Below are positions 1 through 6,801 of a stretch of 36,122 nt of DNA, piece after piece. Made by a program: the position numbers and the translations under genes. The stretch's first letter is position 1. The number at the start of each line of letters is the position of its first letter. The notes under the pieces are model-generated. The model saw nothing but the letters and a program-made list of their open reading frames with translations. It did not search any database and had not been told where the DNA came from. This DNA is from Treponema sp. (GTDB lineage Bacteria; Spirochaetota; Spirochaetia; Treponematales; Treponemataceae). The DNA lies in the NCBI GenBank assembly GCA_017395545.1, contig JAFPUF010000123.1, positions 1 through 36,122 on the forward strand, read 5' to 3'.

Positions 1-1371
1 AACTCCTACGAGACTGCATTTTCTTACGCTGAGAGCGGGGCAGGGGCAATTTCCTGCCTTACAGAGCAGAATTATTTCAAGGGAAGCCTTTCAGATTTGA
101 TGAATGTCTGCCGAGCCGTCGATGATTTTGAGGCAAAAAGCGGGAAGAAGGGGCCTTCTGTCCTCCGAAAAGATTTCCTTCTGAGTGCCGGTGAGGTTGA
201 GGTCGCTTTTAGGGCAGGAGCAGACGCAGTTCTTTTGATTGCCCGCATCCTTGAAAAAGAGACCCTGCTTGAAATGGCCCGTGCCGTCGTAAAATTCGGA
301 ATGTCTGCCCTTGTTGAAGTTCGCGCCCAAGAAGATTTACAAAAAATCTCATATGTCTTTTCTCAGAGCGACCTTGCCAACTTGACCGGCGCAGACGGCA
401 ATTTTGTCTTCGGCGTTAACAGCCGTGACCTTGCCACCTTCAAAATCGACCTTCTTCGCCCCGCTATGATGACAAAAAAAATCCGTGACGCCGTTGGCGC
501 TAATGCCCGTATCGTTTTTGAAAGCGGTGTCCTGAACGCCTCTTGTGCTTCCGCCGTCGGTTCAATGGGTTTTTCAGGCCTTCTTCTTGGGGAGGCCGCC
601 GCAAAAAATCCTGACCTGCGTAAGACTTTCGTAGATTCTTTCATGGCCGCCACAGAAACAAAAAATTCTCACTTTTGGCTTGAATATGCTCAGGGCCTCA
701 CGGAAAAACGAAGTTCGGCAATCTTAATGACCTCTACTCCAAAAGTAAAAATCTGCGGCTTAACCCGCATTGAGGATGCCCTCCTTGCCCAAAAAAACGG
801 AGCTTCATTCCTTGGCTTCATTTTTGGAGACGCTTACCCCAGGAGCCTTACAAAAGAAAACCGGCTTGAAAAACTTCTTCCTCATCTCGGCGGGCTTCAA
901 GCAAAAAAAGTCGCCGTGATTGTTGATACGACTTCTCAAGAGGCAAAAAAAGCGATTCAGCTCGTAAAAGACGGGGTCTTCGACCTCATTCAGTTCCACA
1001 AGATTCCCTATGAAAATGTGAGCGGGGAACTTCTGGAGCTTCCCCACTATTTTGCGACAAACAGCCTTGAAGAATATGAAAAACTCGTTTCAATGGGTGA
1101 GGTGCGGGTCCTTCTTGATTTGCATGGAGACGAAAATTTCTCTAAAATCAATGGAAATGCCCGTGAGAGCGGTTTTGTTTACGAAGCAAAATGGCTTGCA
1201 GGCGGAATCACGCCAGAAAATGTTTCTGAGCTGATTCAAAAATACAGTCCCGAGCTGGTCGATGTTTCCGGCGGAGTCGAAGACAAGGACAAAATCGGAA
1301 TCAAAAACGAAGAAAAAATGAAGAAGTTTTTTACGCCAGTTCCTTTCCGCAGAGGAAATCTATCGCATTGA
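1..1371 (+). CDS. trpCF: Bifunctional indole-3-glycerol-phosphate synthase / phosphoribosylanthranilate isomerase, 5'-truncated
   Basis: The reading frame is open from the first base, so the true start lies outside the window; roughly the first 70-90 codons of the TrpC half are missing. The TrpC half shows the barrel motifs LRKDF and GADAVLLI and ends near base 720. The TrpF half follows in frame, with KVKICGLT (catalytic Cys), LLDLHG (catalytic Asp), WLAGGITPENV and DVSGGVE. TrpF isomerises phosphoribosylanthranilate and TrpC closes the indole ring, so the fusion does two consecutive cytosolic steps of tryptophan synthesis, as in enterobacteria. The last 41 bases overlap, tail to tail, the 3' end of the reverse-strand ATPase gene, so the final dozen residues are probably not native TrpF sequence. 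Identity is firm; the C-terminal tail is odd. Confidence 0.95.
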   Translation, partial: NSYETAFSYAESGAGAISCLTEQNYFKGSLSDLMNVCRAVDDFEAKSGKKGPSVLRKDFLLSAGEVEVAFRAGADAVLLIARILEKETLLEMARAVVKFGMSALVEVRAQEDLQKISYVFSQSDLANLTGADGNFVFGVNSRDLATFKIDLLRPAMMTKKIRDAVGANARIVFESGVLNASCASAVGSMGFSGLLLGEAAAKNPDLRKTFVDSFMAATETKNSHFWLEYAQGLTEKRSSAILMTSTPKVKICGLTRIEDALLAQKNGASFLGFIFGDAYPRSLTKENRLEKLLPHLGGLQAKKVAVIVDTTSQEAKKAIQLVKDGVFDLIQFHKIPYENVSGELLELPHYFATNSLEEYEKLVSMGEVRVLLDLHGDENFSKINGNARESGFVYEAKWLAGGITPENVSELIQKYSPELVDVSGGVEDKDKIGIKNEEKMKKFFTPVPFRRGNLSH

Positions 1372-2545
1372 TGTGCCGTACTCCGTTGAAGTCTTCGTTC
1401 ACGGTTCTGTCCTGAGTTATCAGAAAGCAGGGGTACGAATCACTGAGTTTTGAGAATGGTTTCAGTTCTCGCTCCAGAGTCTCTTCGTTTTTTACGCTTT
1501 CAGAGACCTGTACATACTGAATGCTCTTCGGAGTCTTTGCGACAAAATCAATCTCCAGCTCTCCGATTTTTCCTGTGTAAAGTTCATATTTTCGGCGTTT
1601 CAGTTCAAGGAAAACGAGAGTTTCAAGAATATGCCCTATGTCGATGTTCCTGTAACCAAGAAGCATGTTCCTTAAACCCGTGTCAGCGATGTAATATTTT
1701 GAGAGTGTTTTGAGATATTCCTTTCCCTTAATATCGTAACGACCGACCTTGTAAACCATAAAACACTCTTCGAGATAATGCATGTAATTCTCGACCGTTG
1801 GCTGACTGATTTTTCGTCCGCCTGAAGTAAGCGTGTCACTGATTTTTTTTGATGTGCAGATATTCGCCGTATTTGCGAACATAAAGCGGATTACTGTTTC
1901 AAGGTTCGATATGTCATTTATCTGATGCCGCAGGGAAATGTCTTTCAGGAGAATTGTGTTGTAAACACCGTTGAGATATTGGTTTATATTTTGTTCGTTG
2001 TTTTTAAGCTGAACAGTAAAAGGGAGGCTTCCGTAACGAACATAATCAAAATAGCACTGTTCAAGATTTTGTGTTTCCAGCCCGTTTTCAGTGCGTTCGT
2101 GCAGATATTCTGAAAAAGAAAATGGCTGCATGTCGATTGTGACATAACGACCACTCAAAAGACTTGCAAGTTCACCGCTCAATAAATCAGAATTTGAGCC
2201 TGTGATGTAAATGTCCGTATTCTTTTTGTTGAAAAGGGAATCTACCGCCTTTTGAAAATTCGGGCACAGCTGAATTTCATCAAGAAAGATGTAGGTCATT
2301 TTGTCAGAAAGATGCGATTTTACGGTTTCATAGAGCGTTTTATAATCAAGAAGTGCTTCGTTTTCAATATCATCGAGACGATAAAAAACAATCTGACTTT
2401 CAGAAATACCGTCAGATTTGAGTTTTTCGATAAACTGCTCCATCAAAAATGACTTCCCGCATCGTCTTAGCCCTGTGAGAACTTTTATAACCTGCTTGTC
2501 CTTGAACGCATAGATTTGTTCAAAATAATCGCCTCGAATTGTCAT
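1331..2545 (-). CDS. AAA ATPase with DUF4143 domain
   Basis: This 404-residue protein has an N-terminal P-loop ATPase of the AAA_14 type: Walker A GLRRCGKS at about 25-32, Walker B IFLDE at 86-90 and a sensor-like TGSNS at 115-119. A C-terminal DUF4143 region follows, with a restriction-endonuclease-like look (EIDFVAK). Such proteins are abundant, often multi-copy and mobile in gut bacteria and Treponema; their cellular role is not established. ATG at 2545 is chosen over an in-frame TTG at 2554 because the TTG directly abuts the -10 box TATACT. No Shine-Dalgarno sequence is present, so a leaderless message is likely. The gene lies opposite to and between trpCF and trpB and overlaps the end of trpCF by 41 bases, suggesting a later insertion into the trp cluster. 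Confidence 0.85.
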   Translation of the reverse strand: MTIRGDYFEQIYAFKDKQVIKVLTGLRRCGKSFLMEQFIEKLKSDGISESQIVFYRLDDIENEALLDYKTLYETVKSHLSDKMTYIFLDEIQLCPNFQKAVDSLFNKKNTDIYITGSNSDLLSGELASLLSGRYVTIDMQPFSFSEYLHERTENGLETQNLEQCYFDYVRYGSLPFTVQLKNNEQNINQYLNGVYNTILLKDISLRHQINDISNLETVIRFMFANTANICTSKKISDTLTSGGRKISQPTVENYMHYLEECFMVYKVGRYDIKGKEYLKTLSKYYIADTGLRNMLLGYRNIDIGHILETLVFLELKRRKYELYTGKIGELEIDFVAKTPKSIQYVQVSESVKNEETLERELKPFSKLSDSYPCFLITQDRTVNEDFNGVRHINAIDFLCGKELA

Positions 2546-2554
2546 ACTTTTCAA

Positions 2555-2583
2555 AGTATACTTTGTAAACTTTCAAAAATCAA
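2555..2583 (-). promoter_or_regulatory. Promoter of the DUF4143 ATPase gene with palindrome over the -10
   Basis: On the minus strand TTGATT (2583-2578) is followed after 17 bases by TATACT (2560-2555). The -10 box sits in the centre of a perfect 14-bp palindrome, CAAAGTATACTTTG (2552-2565), a possible operator. The -10 ends nine bases before the ATG at 2545. Confidence 0.5.
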
Positions 2584-2603
2584 GAGTTTTCAAAATAAGA
2601 ATT

Positions 2604-2694
2604 GTTTCTATTGACCTGAAAAAATCCAATAAAACTATATGTTTCTATTGACAGAAACATATAGTTTTATTACAATGCTTCTATAAACAGAAAC
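2604..2694 (+). promoter_or_regulatory. trpB promoter with three trp-operator-like repeats
   Basis: A near-consensus sigma70 promoter is seen: TTGACA (2648-2653), 17 bases, TACAAT (2671-2676). The -35 lies inside an 18-bp element GTTTCTATTGACAGAAAC (2641-2658), an inverted repeat GTTTCT-N6-AGAAAC. It is itself the core of a perfect 16-bp-arm palindrome with a 6-base spacer (2631-2668). A second copy (15/18 matches) at 2677-2694 covers the expected transcription start. A third, half-conserved copy (14/18) is at 2604-2621. Spacings are 37 and 36 bp. The same arrangement recurs upstream of trpA, which argues for a shared repressor. Confidence 0.75.
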
Positions 2695-2706
2695 AAGGAT
2701 AAGAGT

Positions 2707-3972
2707 ATGACACATTCAAATAACGGATTTTTTGATAATTTCGGCGGAAAATATGTAGCGGAAGTTCTCCGCCGTCCGCTCGATGAACTTGAAGTCGCTT
2801 TCAAAGAGGCGATGGCGGACAAAGCATTTACGGACGAGCTTGAAATCATCCGCCGTGACTACATCGGTCGTGAGACGCCGCTTTATTTTGCCCCAACGGC
2901 AACAAAACTTCTCGGCGGTGCTCAAATCTACATCAAGCTTGAAGGACTTGCAAACACTGGTGCTCACAAAATCAACAATGCAATCGGTCAGTGTCTTCTC
3001 GCAAAACGAATGGGAAAAAAGCGAATCATCGCAGAGACTGGAGCCGGTCAGCACGGACTTGCGACTGCCGCAGCCTGCGCAAAACTCGGCTTGGACTGCA
3101 CGATTTACATGGGCGAGGTTGATGTCCGCCGTCAGCAGCCAAATGTTGCCGCAATGGAATTGTATGGCGCAAAAGTTCACCCTGTAACAAGCGGAAGCCG
3201 TACCCTCAAAGATGCCGTAAACGAAGCGATGCGTGACTGGGCCGCAAATCCCGATACAACGCATTATGTTCTCGGTTCTGCACTGGGGCCTGCTCCTTTC
3301 CCGGATATCGTCCGTGAATTCCAGAGCGTAATCGGTCGTGAGGTCAAAAAACAGGCCGCTGAGCGGGGAATCAAAATCGGTGCGATGGTCGCATGTGTCG
3401 GTGGCGGCTCAAACTCAATCGGCTTCTTTGAGCCTTTCATCAACGAAAAAGAACCGCGCCTGATTGGTGCTGAAGCCGGCGGAATCGGCCCGAATGTCGG
3501 TGAAAACGCAAGCCGAATGACAGGAAACGCTGCCCGTGACGGAATCATGCAGGGTTACAAAAGCCGCTTCCTTCTCGACGAGGACGGACAGGCTTTGCCA
3601 ACCCGCTCAATTTCAGCTGGCCTCGATTACTGCGGAATCGGCCCACAGCTTGCGGCTCTCGGCAAAAGCGGCAGGGTAGAGTTTACTTCGGTTCTCGACA
3701 AAGACGCTCTCGAAGCGGTAAGTTTCTTCGCCAAAAACGAAGGAATCCTCTTCGCTCTGGAATCTGCCCACGCAGGAGCCGCCGCAATGAAGCTTGCAAA
3801 AGAAATTCCTTCTGACCAGGCAATCATAATCAACATGAGCGGCCGTGGTGACAAAGATGTCTTCATCACAAGCCCGGTTTTCCGTCCGGCAGAATGGATT
3901 CAATTCCTCCACGCTGAGATTGAACGCCTCGAAAGCAACAAAGACATACATGAAGCGAAAGTGATGAAATAA
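2707..3972 (+). CDS. trpB: Tryptophan synthase beta chain
   Basis: The product (421 residues) condenses indole with L-serine using pyridoxal phosphate, as the beta subunit of the alpha2beta2 tryptophan synthase. Visible family signatures are the PLP lysine in NTGAHKINN (K88), ETGAGQHG, the phosphate-binding loop GGGSN, and IINMSGRGDKD near the C-terminus. It is about 20 residues longer than the usual ~400, with extra sequence at the C-terminus. The ATG at 2707 is preceded by AAGGAT (2695-2700). The gene has its own promoter and operators and is not adjacent to trpA: a lipoprotein pseudogene and an SDR gene lie between. No convincing terminator follows. Identity is certain. Confidence 0.98.
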   Translation: MTHSNNGFFDNFGGKYVAEVLRRPLDELEVAFKEAMADKAFTDELEIIRRDYIGRETPLYFAPTATKLLGGAQIYIKLEGLANTGAHKINNAIGQCLLAKRMGKKRIIAETGAGQHGLATAAACAKLGLDCTIYMGEVDVRRQQPNVAAMELYGAKVHPVTSGSRTLKDAVNEAMRDWAANPDTTHYVLGSALGPAPFPDIVREFQSVIGREVKKQAAERGIKIGAMVACVGGGSNSIGFFEPFINEKEPRLIGAEAGGIGPNVGENASRMTGNAARDGIMQGYKSRFLLDEDGQALPTRSISAGLDYCGIGPQLAALGKSGRVEFTSVLDKDALEAVSFFAKNEGILFALESAHAGAAAMKLAKEIPSDQAIIINMSGRGDKDVFITSPVFRPAEWIQFLHAEIERLESNKDIHEAKVMK

Positions 3973-3989
3973 GGAAAGGGAAGGGGGAT

Positions 3990-4438
3990 AGGGAGACGAT
4001 CGCCGAAGGCGAAAAAGGTAGATGGCAGTTCAACTTTTGTAGAACCTGTAAATGAAGAACCTTTGTATCCTGAAAACAAGAAACCAATTCGTAGTGTGCG
4101 TCCGGATTGAGCCGGATTGTAACGACTTTCCCGGTCACTGCGAGGGCAGGGCTTGCGGTGACTGTTCCGTGCTCCGAAGTCCCTGTGCTTATCGTGCAGC
4201 GTGTTGAACCTTGTAAAAGCCACTGTGCGTAAAGATTTAAATCATCGCTTACAGTTATCGCCGGTTCCGCCGTTTGCGTCAAAACTGACCCGCCACATTG
4301 CTGCCGAAGGATTGTCCTGTGGTGAAGGCGCTTCATCGCCTGCATCTGCAGAACAGCCGTAAAAAGTGATTCCAAGTGAAAGCAAAAGAAGACATGTAAG
4401 GTTAGAAAAATCTGGAGAAATTTGATATAATTTCTTCA
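3990..4438 (-). pseudogene. Decayed Treponema-type lipoprotein with InlB-like repeat
   Basis: No intact gene fits this 476-base gap, but the minus strand holds pieces of one. Starting at a CTG codon near 4438 the frame reads KKL, then a hydrophobic stretch LLLLSLGITFYGC, a lipoprotein signal with lipobox cysteine. It continues to WRVSFDANGG, a typical start of an InlB/Flg_new-type surface repeat, and then hits a stop. In another frame the repeat ending LNLYAQW appears, followed by HGTVTASPALAVTGKVV, typical of the next bacterial repeat; a third frame then continues as KGSSFTGSTKVE. At least two frame changes and a lost ATG indicate decay. The remnant's 5' end abuts the promoter and ribosome binding site of the SDR gene. 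Identity rests on motif resemblance only. Confidence 0.55.
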
Positions 4439-4442
4439 GGAG
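4426..4442 (+). promoter_or_regulatory. -10 box and ribosome binding site of the SDR gene
   Basis: TATAAT (4426-4431) is followed by AGGAG (4438-4442), six bases before the ATG at 4449. The matching -35 is weak (TTAGAA, 4402-4407, 18-base spacer). The leader would be about ten bases. Confidence 0.4.
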
Positions 4443-4448
4443 AAAAAA

Positions 4449-5216
4449 ATGACTGCGTTAATCACAGGTGCTTCGGGCGGTATCGGTTTAGAACTTGCCC
4501 GCCTTTTTGCGAAAGACGGTTATAACCTCATTCTTGCGGCCAGACGACTTGAAAAACTTAACGAACTTAAAACAGAACTTGAAACATCTCACAGAGTAAG
4601 TGTCACAGTTCTTTCCCTTGATTTGAGTATTCCAGGCTCTGCTAAAGAACTTTTTGATTTCACGCAGAGTCAGAATCTTTCCGTTGACATACTTGTGAAC
4701 AACGCCGGCTTCGGAGATTTTTCTCTTTTCGCAGACTCCAGCCTTCAGAAACAGCAGTCGATGATTCAGCTGAATGTCACGAGTCTCACAGAACTTACGA
4801 AATACTTTCTGCCTCAGTTTATTTCCCGAAAAAGCGGCAGAATCCTCAATGTTGCGTCCATCGCAAGTTTCATGCCCGGGCCGAAAATGGCCGTCTACTA
4901 TGCGACAAAGGCTTTTGTCCGCTCCTTCAGTGAAGCCCTTTCCGTAGAATTAAAGCATAGTGGCGTCACTGTTACTGCTCTCTGCCCTGGTCCGGTCTCA
5001 ACAGACTTCTGGGATCGTGCCGAAGCGCAGAAATCGAGCCTTTTTAAGCATTTTCTCTTCGCGGACAGCAAAAAAGTCGCCCTTTACGGTTACAGGCGGC
5101 TTATGAAGGGCAAAGTCCTTGCGATTCCGTATTTTTCAACGAGAGTCTGTGTTTTCCTAACGAAGATTTTACCCCGTTCCCTTGTAAGAAATCTGATTTA
5201 CGCCGTTCAGAAATAA
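4449..5216 (+). CDS. SDR-family NAD(P)-dependent oxidoreductase
   Basis: A 255-residue classical short-chain dehydrogenase/reductase. It has the nucleotide-binding TGASGGIG at 7-14, NNAG at 84-87, catalytic Ser137 in NVASIAS, and the YxxxK motif Y150-K154 in VYYATKAF. The extended C-terminal part, with a basic hydrophobic tail ending LVRNLIYAVQK, resembles the DltE/YqjQ-like COG0300 group. The substrate cannot be deduced. AGGAG at 4438-4442 supports the start. The gene lies between trpB and trpA on the same strand, but trpA has its own promoter, so a role in tryptophan synthesis is not implied. Confidence 0.9.
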   Translation: MTALITGASGGIGLELARLFAKDGYNLILAARRLEKLNELKTELETSHRVSVTVLSLDLSIPGSAKELFDFTQSQNLSVDILVNNAGFGDFSLFADSSLQKQQSMIQLNVTSLTELTKYFLPQFISRKSGRILNVASIASFMPGPKMAVYYATKAFVRSFSEALSVELKHSGVTVTALCPGPVSTDFWDRAEAQKSSLFKHFLFADSKKVALYGYRRLMKGKVLAIPYFSTRVCVFLTKILPRSLVRNLIYAVQK

Positions 5217-5244
5217 GGAAAGTCTGCATACACTGAATTCTTGT

Positions 5245-5299
5245 GATTCTATTGACAGAAACGTTCTTCTTCGTTATATTTGTTTCTATCAAAAGAAAC
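5245..5299 (+). promoter_or_regulatory. trpA promoter with two trp-operator-like repeats
   Basis: TTGACA (5252-5257), a 17-base spacer and TATATT (5275-5280) form a strong sigma70 promoter. The -35 lies in GATTCTATTGACAGAAAC (5245-5262), which differs at one base from the main trpB operator. A second copy, GTTTCTATCAAAAGAAAC (5282-5299), covers the expected transcript start. The copies are 37 bp apart, the same geometry as at trpB. Confidence 0.75.
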
Positions 5300-5313
5300 A
5301 AAGGAGCATTCCC

Positions 5314-6066
5314 ATGCAGAAAATAAAACTTATGTCGCATCTTGTTGCAGGCTACCCGACGACTGAACTCGCTCTTACTGCTGCCCGTTCGCTTGTCAAA
5401 GGCGGCGCTGATATTCTTGAAATTCAGCTTCCTTTTTCAGACCCGAGCGCCGACGGACCTGCGATTCAGACAGCCTGTACAAAAGTCCTTGAAAAAGGTT
5501 ACCGAACTTCAGACGGACTTTCTTTCATCGCTCAGATTCACAAAGAATTCCCGGAGACGACAATTTACCTTATGAGTTATGGAAGCCTGATTTTTACCCC
5601 GGGTGTCGATAATTTCTGTAAAAGGGCGGCCGAAGCTGGTGTCAAAGGCATGATTATCCCGGATTTGCCGTTTGATTTTGACGAGGGGCTTACCGAGGCT
5701 TGCAAAAAGAACGGAATGATTAATATTCCTGTTGCGGCTCCGTCAATGAGCGCAGAACGTCTTAAAAAAATGGCACATGCCGGCTTCCCCTACATTTACG
5801 CTGCCCTCCGGACCGGTATCACGGGAACGGACACAAAAATCGATGAGAATACGCTTTCGTTTCTCAGAAAGGTTAGTGAGGGCGGTTCAAAAGTTTACGG
5901 GGGATTTGGAATTTCGAACGGGGAACAGGCAAAAGCTCTCGCAAGTTCCGTTGAGGCAATCGTCGCCGGTTCGGTGTTTGTAAGGATTATCACCGAAAAC
6001 CAGAACGACGGACAGAAACTTGCCGAGTCGGTAGAAAAAAAGGCTCGTGAGCTGTGCGGTGAATAA
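5314..6066 (+). CDS. trpA: Tryptophan synthase alpha chain
   Basis: The protein (250 residues) cleaves indole-3-glycerol phosphate to indole and glyceraldehyde 3-phosphate and passes indole to TrpB. The catalytic pair is visible as E36 (ILEIQLPFSDP) and D47 (SADGP), with the 11-residue spacing of the family. PDLPFDF, APS, YAALRTGITG and the phosphate-binding GGFGIS/AGSVFV segments follow. It is slightly shorter than the usual ~265 residues, mostly at the N-terminus. AAGGAG just upstream of the ATG supports the start. The gene converges on infA with a gap of only 12 bases and no terminator between. Expression probably depends on the operator-flanked promoter upstream. Confidence 0.97.
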   Translation: MQKIKLMSHLVAGYPTTELALTAARSLVKGGADILEIQLPFSDPSADGPAIQTACTKVLEKGYRTSDGLSFIAQIHKEFPETTIYLMSYGSLIFTPGVDNFCKRAAEAGVKGMIIPDLPFDFDEGLTEACKKNGMINIPVAAPSMSAERLKKMAHAGFPYIYAALRTGITGTDTKIDENTLSFLRKVSEGGSKVYGGFGISNGEQAKALASSVEAIVAGSVFVRIITENQNDGQKLAESVEKKARELCGE

Positions 6067-6078
6067 AAAGGAGTGAGT

Positions 6079-6300
6079 TTATCTTTCGCGGAAAACGATT
6101 CGTCCACGGTTAAGGTCATAAGGAGACAACTCAACTTTTACGCTGTCACCAGGAACGATTTTGATGTAATGCTTTCGCATTTTTCCTGAAAGATGTGCCA
6201 AAACTATATGGCCACCGTTTTTAAGTTCAACTCTGAACTGTGTGTTTGGCAGTGCTTCTTTTACAATGCCCTCTACTTCAATCGCTTCTTCTTTAGCCAC
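6079..6300 (-). CDS. infA: Translation initiation factor IF-1
   Basis: This 73-residue, full-length IF-1 consists of one S1/OB-fold domain. It carries the family signatures [24 protein letters not shown], and [23 protein letters not shown]-1 binds the ribosomal A site and helps IF-2 and IF-3 assemble the initiation complex. The ATG at 6300 has a strong GGAGG on the minus strand seven bases upstream. It is divergent from the dksA-type gene, sharing a 116-base intergenic region, and convergent with trpA. It is not in a ribosomal protein operon here. Confidence 0.97.
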   Translation of the reverse strand: MAKEEAIEVEGIVKEALPNTQFRVELKNGGHIVLAHLSGKMRKHYIKIVPGDSVKVELSPYDLNRGRIVFRER

Positions 6301-6341
6301 GATTCCTCCAAAAAATATACTGAAAATGACAAAAAATTTCC

Positions 6342-6383
6342 TTGTCTTTTCATAAAATGTACCTTATTATTATCTAATAATAA
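6342..6383 (+). promoter_or_regulatory. Promoter of the dksA-type gene with overlapping palindrome
   Basis: TTGTCT (6342-6347), 17 bases, TATTAT (6365-6370). A perfect inverted repeat TTATTATTATCTAATAATAA (arms 6364-6372 and 6375-6383) overlaps the -10 and the expected start, so it could be an operator. It is A/T-only, so chance is possible. Confidence 0.45.
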
Positions 6384-6416
6384 AAAAAATTGTCAACATG
6401 TGATACAGGAGATAAC

Positions 6417-6773
6417 ATGGAACAGGCATTCATTGAGAAAATGCAAACTGTGCTCGTTGAGCAGAAAGAACAAATCTTAAAATCTTTAGCAGACAAACAT
6501 TCTGAATATAAAAAGATGGTTGAAAGTGGCGAACCTGGAGACGAAGTTGATATCGCTTCTGATGCAATTGACGGTGCTTTGCTTGAGTCGCTTGGCGCTC
6601 AGGATGCAAAACGGCTTCAGGCAATCAACAACGCCCTCGACAGAATCCGTCTCAACAAATACGGAGTCTGTCCGCGCTGCAAAAAAGAAATTCCAGTTGC
6701 CCGTCTTGAGGCAATCCCGTATGCAGTAATGTGCGTCGCCTGCCAGAGCGAGAACGAACGCCGAAACCGCTAA
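6417..6773 (+). CDS. dksA: DksA/TraR-family zinc-finger protein
   Basis: The product is 118 residues. A helical N-terminal segment carries acidic residues (GDEVDIASDAID), matching the coiled-coil tip of DksA. A C4 zinc finger (CPRC, then CVAC) is followed by a short helix. DksA-family proteins insert into the RNA polymerase secondary channel and modulate promoter response, often with ppGpp. The internal ATG at 6417 is chosen because AGGAG (6407-6411) precedes it; an upstream in-frame TTG at 6390 would add nine residues but has no binding site. Compared with E. coli DksA (151 residues) the N-terminal part is shorter, so a DksA-like paralogue such as a YteA-type protein is possible. Confidence 0.85.
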   Translation: MEQAFIEKMQTVLVEQKEQILKSLADKHSEYKKMVESGEPGDEVDIASDAIDGALLESLGAQDAKRLQAINNALDRIRLNKYGVCPRCKKEIPVARLEAIPYAVMCVACQSENERRNR

Positions 6774-6784
6774 AAACTTGTTTT

Positions 6785-6801
6785 GCCCGTGTTATTCGGG
6801 C
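6785..6801. terminator. Possible hairpin between convergent dksA and PHP genes
   Basis: GCCCG (6785-6789) and CGGGC (6797-6801) can pair around a 7-base loop that contains the stop codon of the reverse-strand gene. There is no adjacent T-run on either strand, so terminator function is weakly supported. Confidence 0.3.

Noticed and set aside
2546..2554. TTG at 2554 as start of the ATPase
   Set aside because: The codon directly follows the -10 hexamer and would not be transcribed intact; ATG at 2545 is nine bases after it.
2555..2706. Tryptophan T-box or leader-peptide attenuator before trpB
   Set aside because: The leader from the predicted start to ATG is only about 25 bases, too short for a T-box or attenuator; operator control fits better.
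2716..3264. 182-residue open frame on the minus strand inside trpB
   Set aside because: Antisense to a certain gene in an in-phase codon shadow, with no ribosome binding site and no recognisable domain.
3866..4375. 169-residue minus-strand open frame as an intact gene
   Set aside because: It mixes fragments of a repeat protein with antisense trpB sequence and lacks the signal peptide, which sits in another frame; a pseudogene fits better.
6390..6416. Longer start (TTG at 6390) for the dksA-type gene
   Set aside because: It lies within the promoter-proximal region with no ribosome binding site, while the ATG at 6417 has AGGAG at proper spacing.
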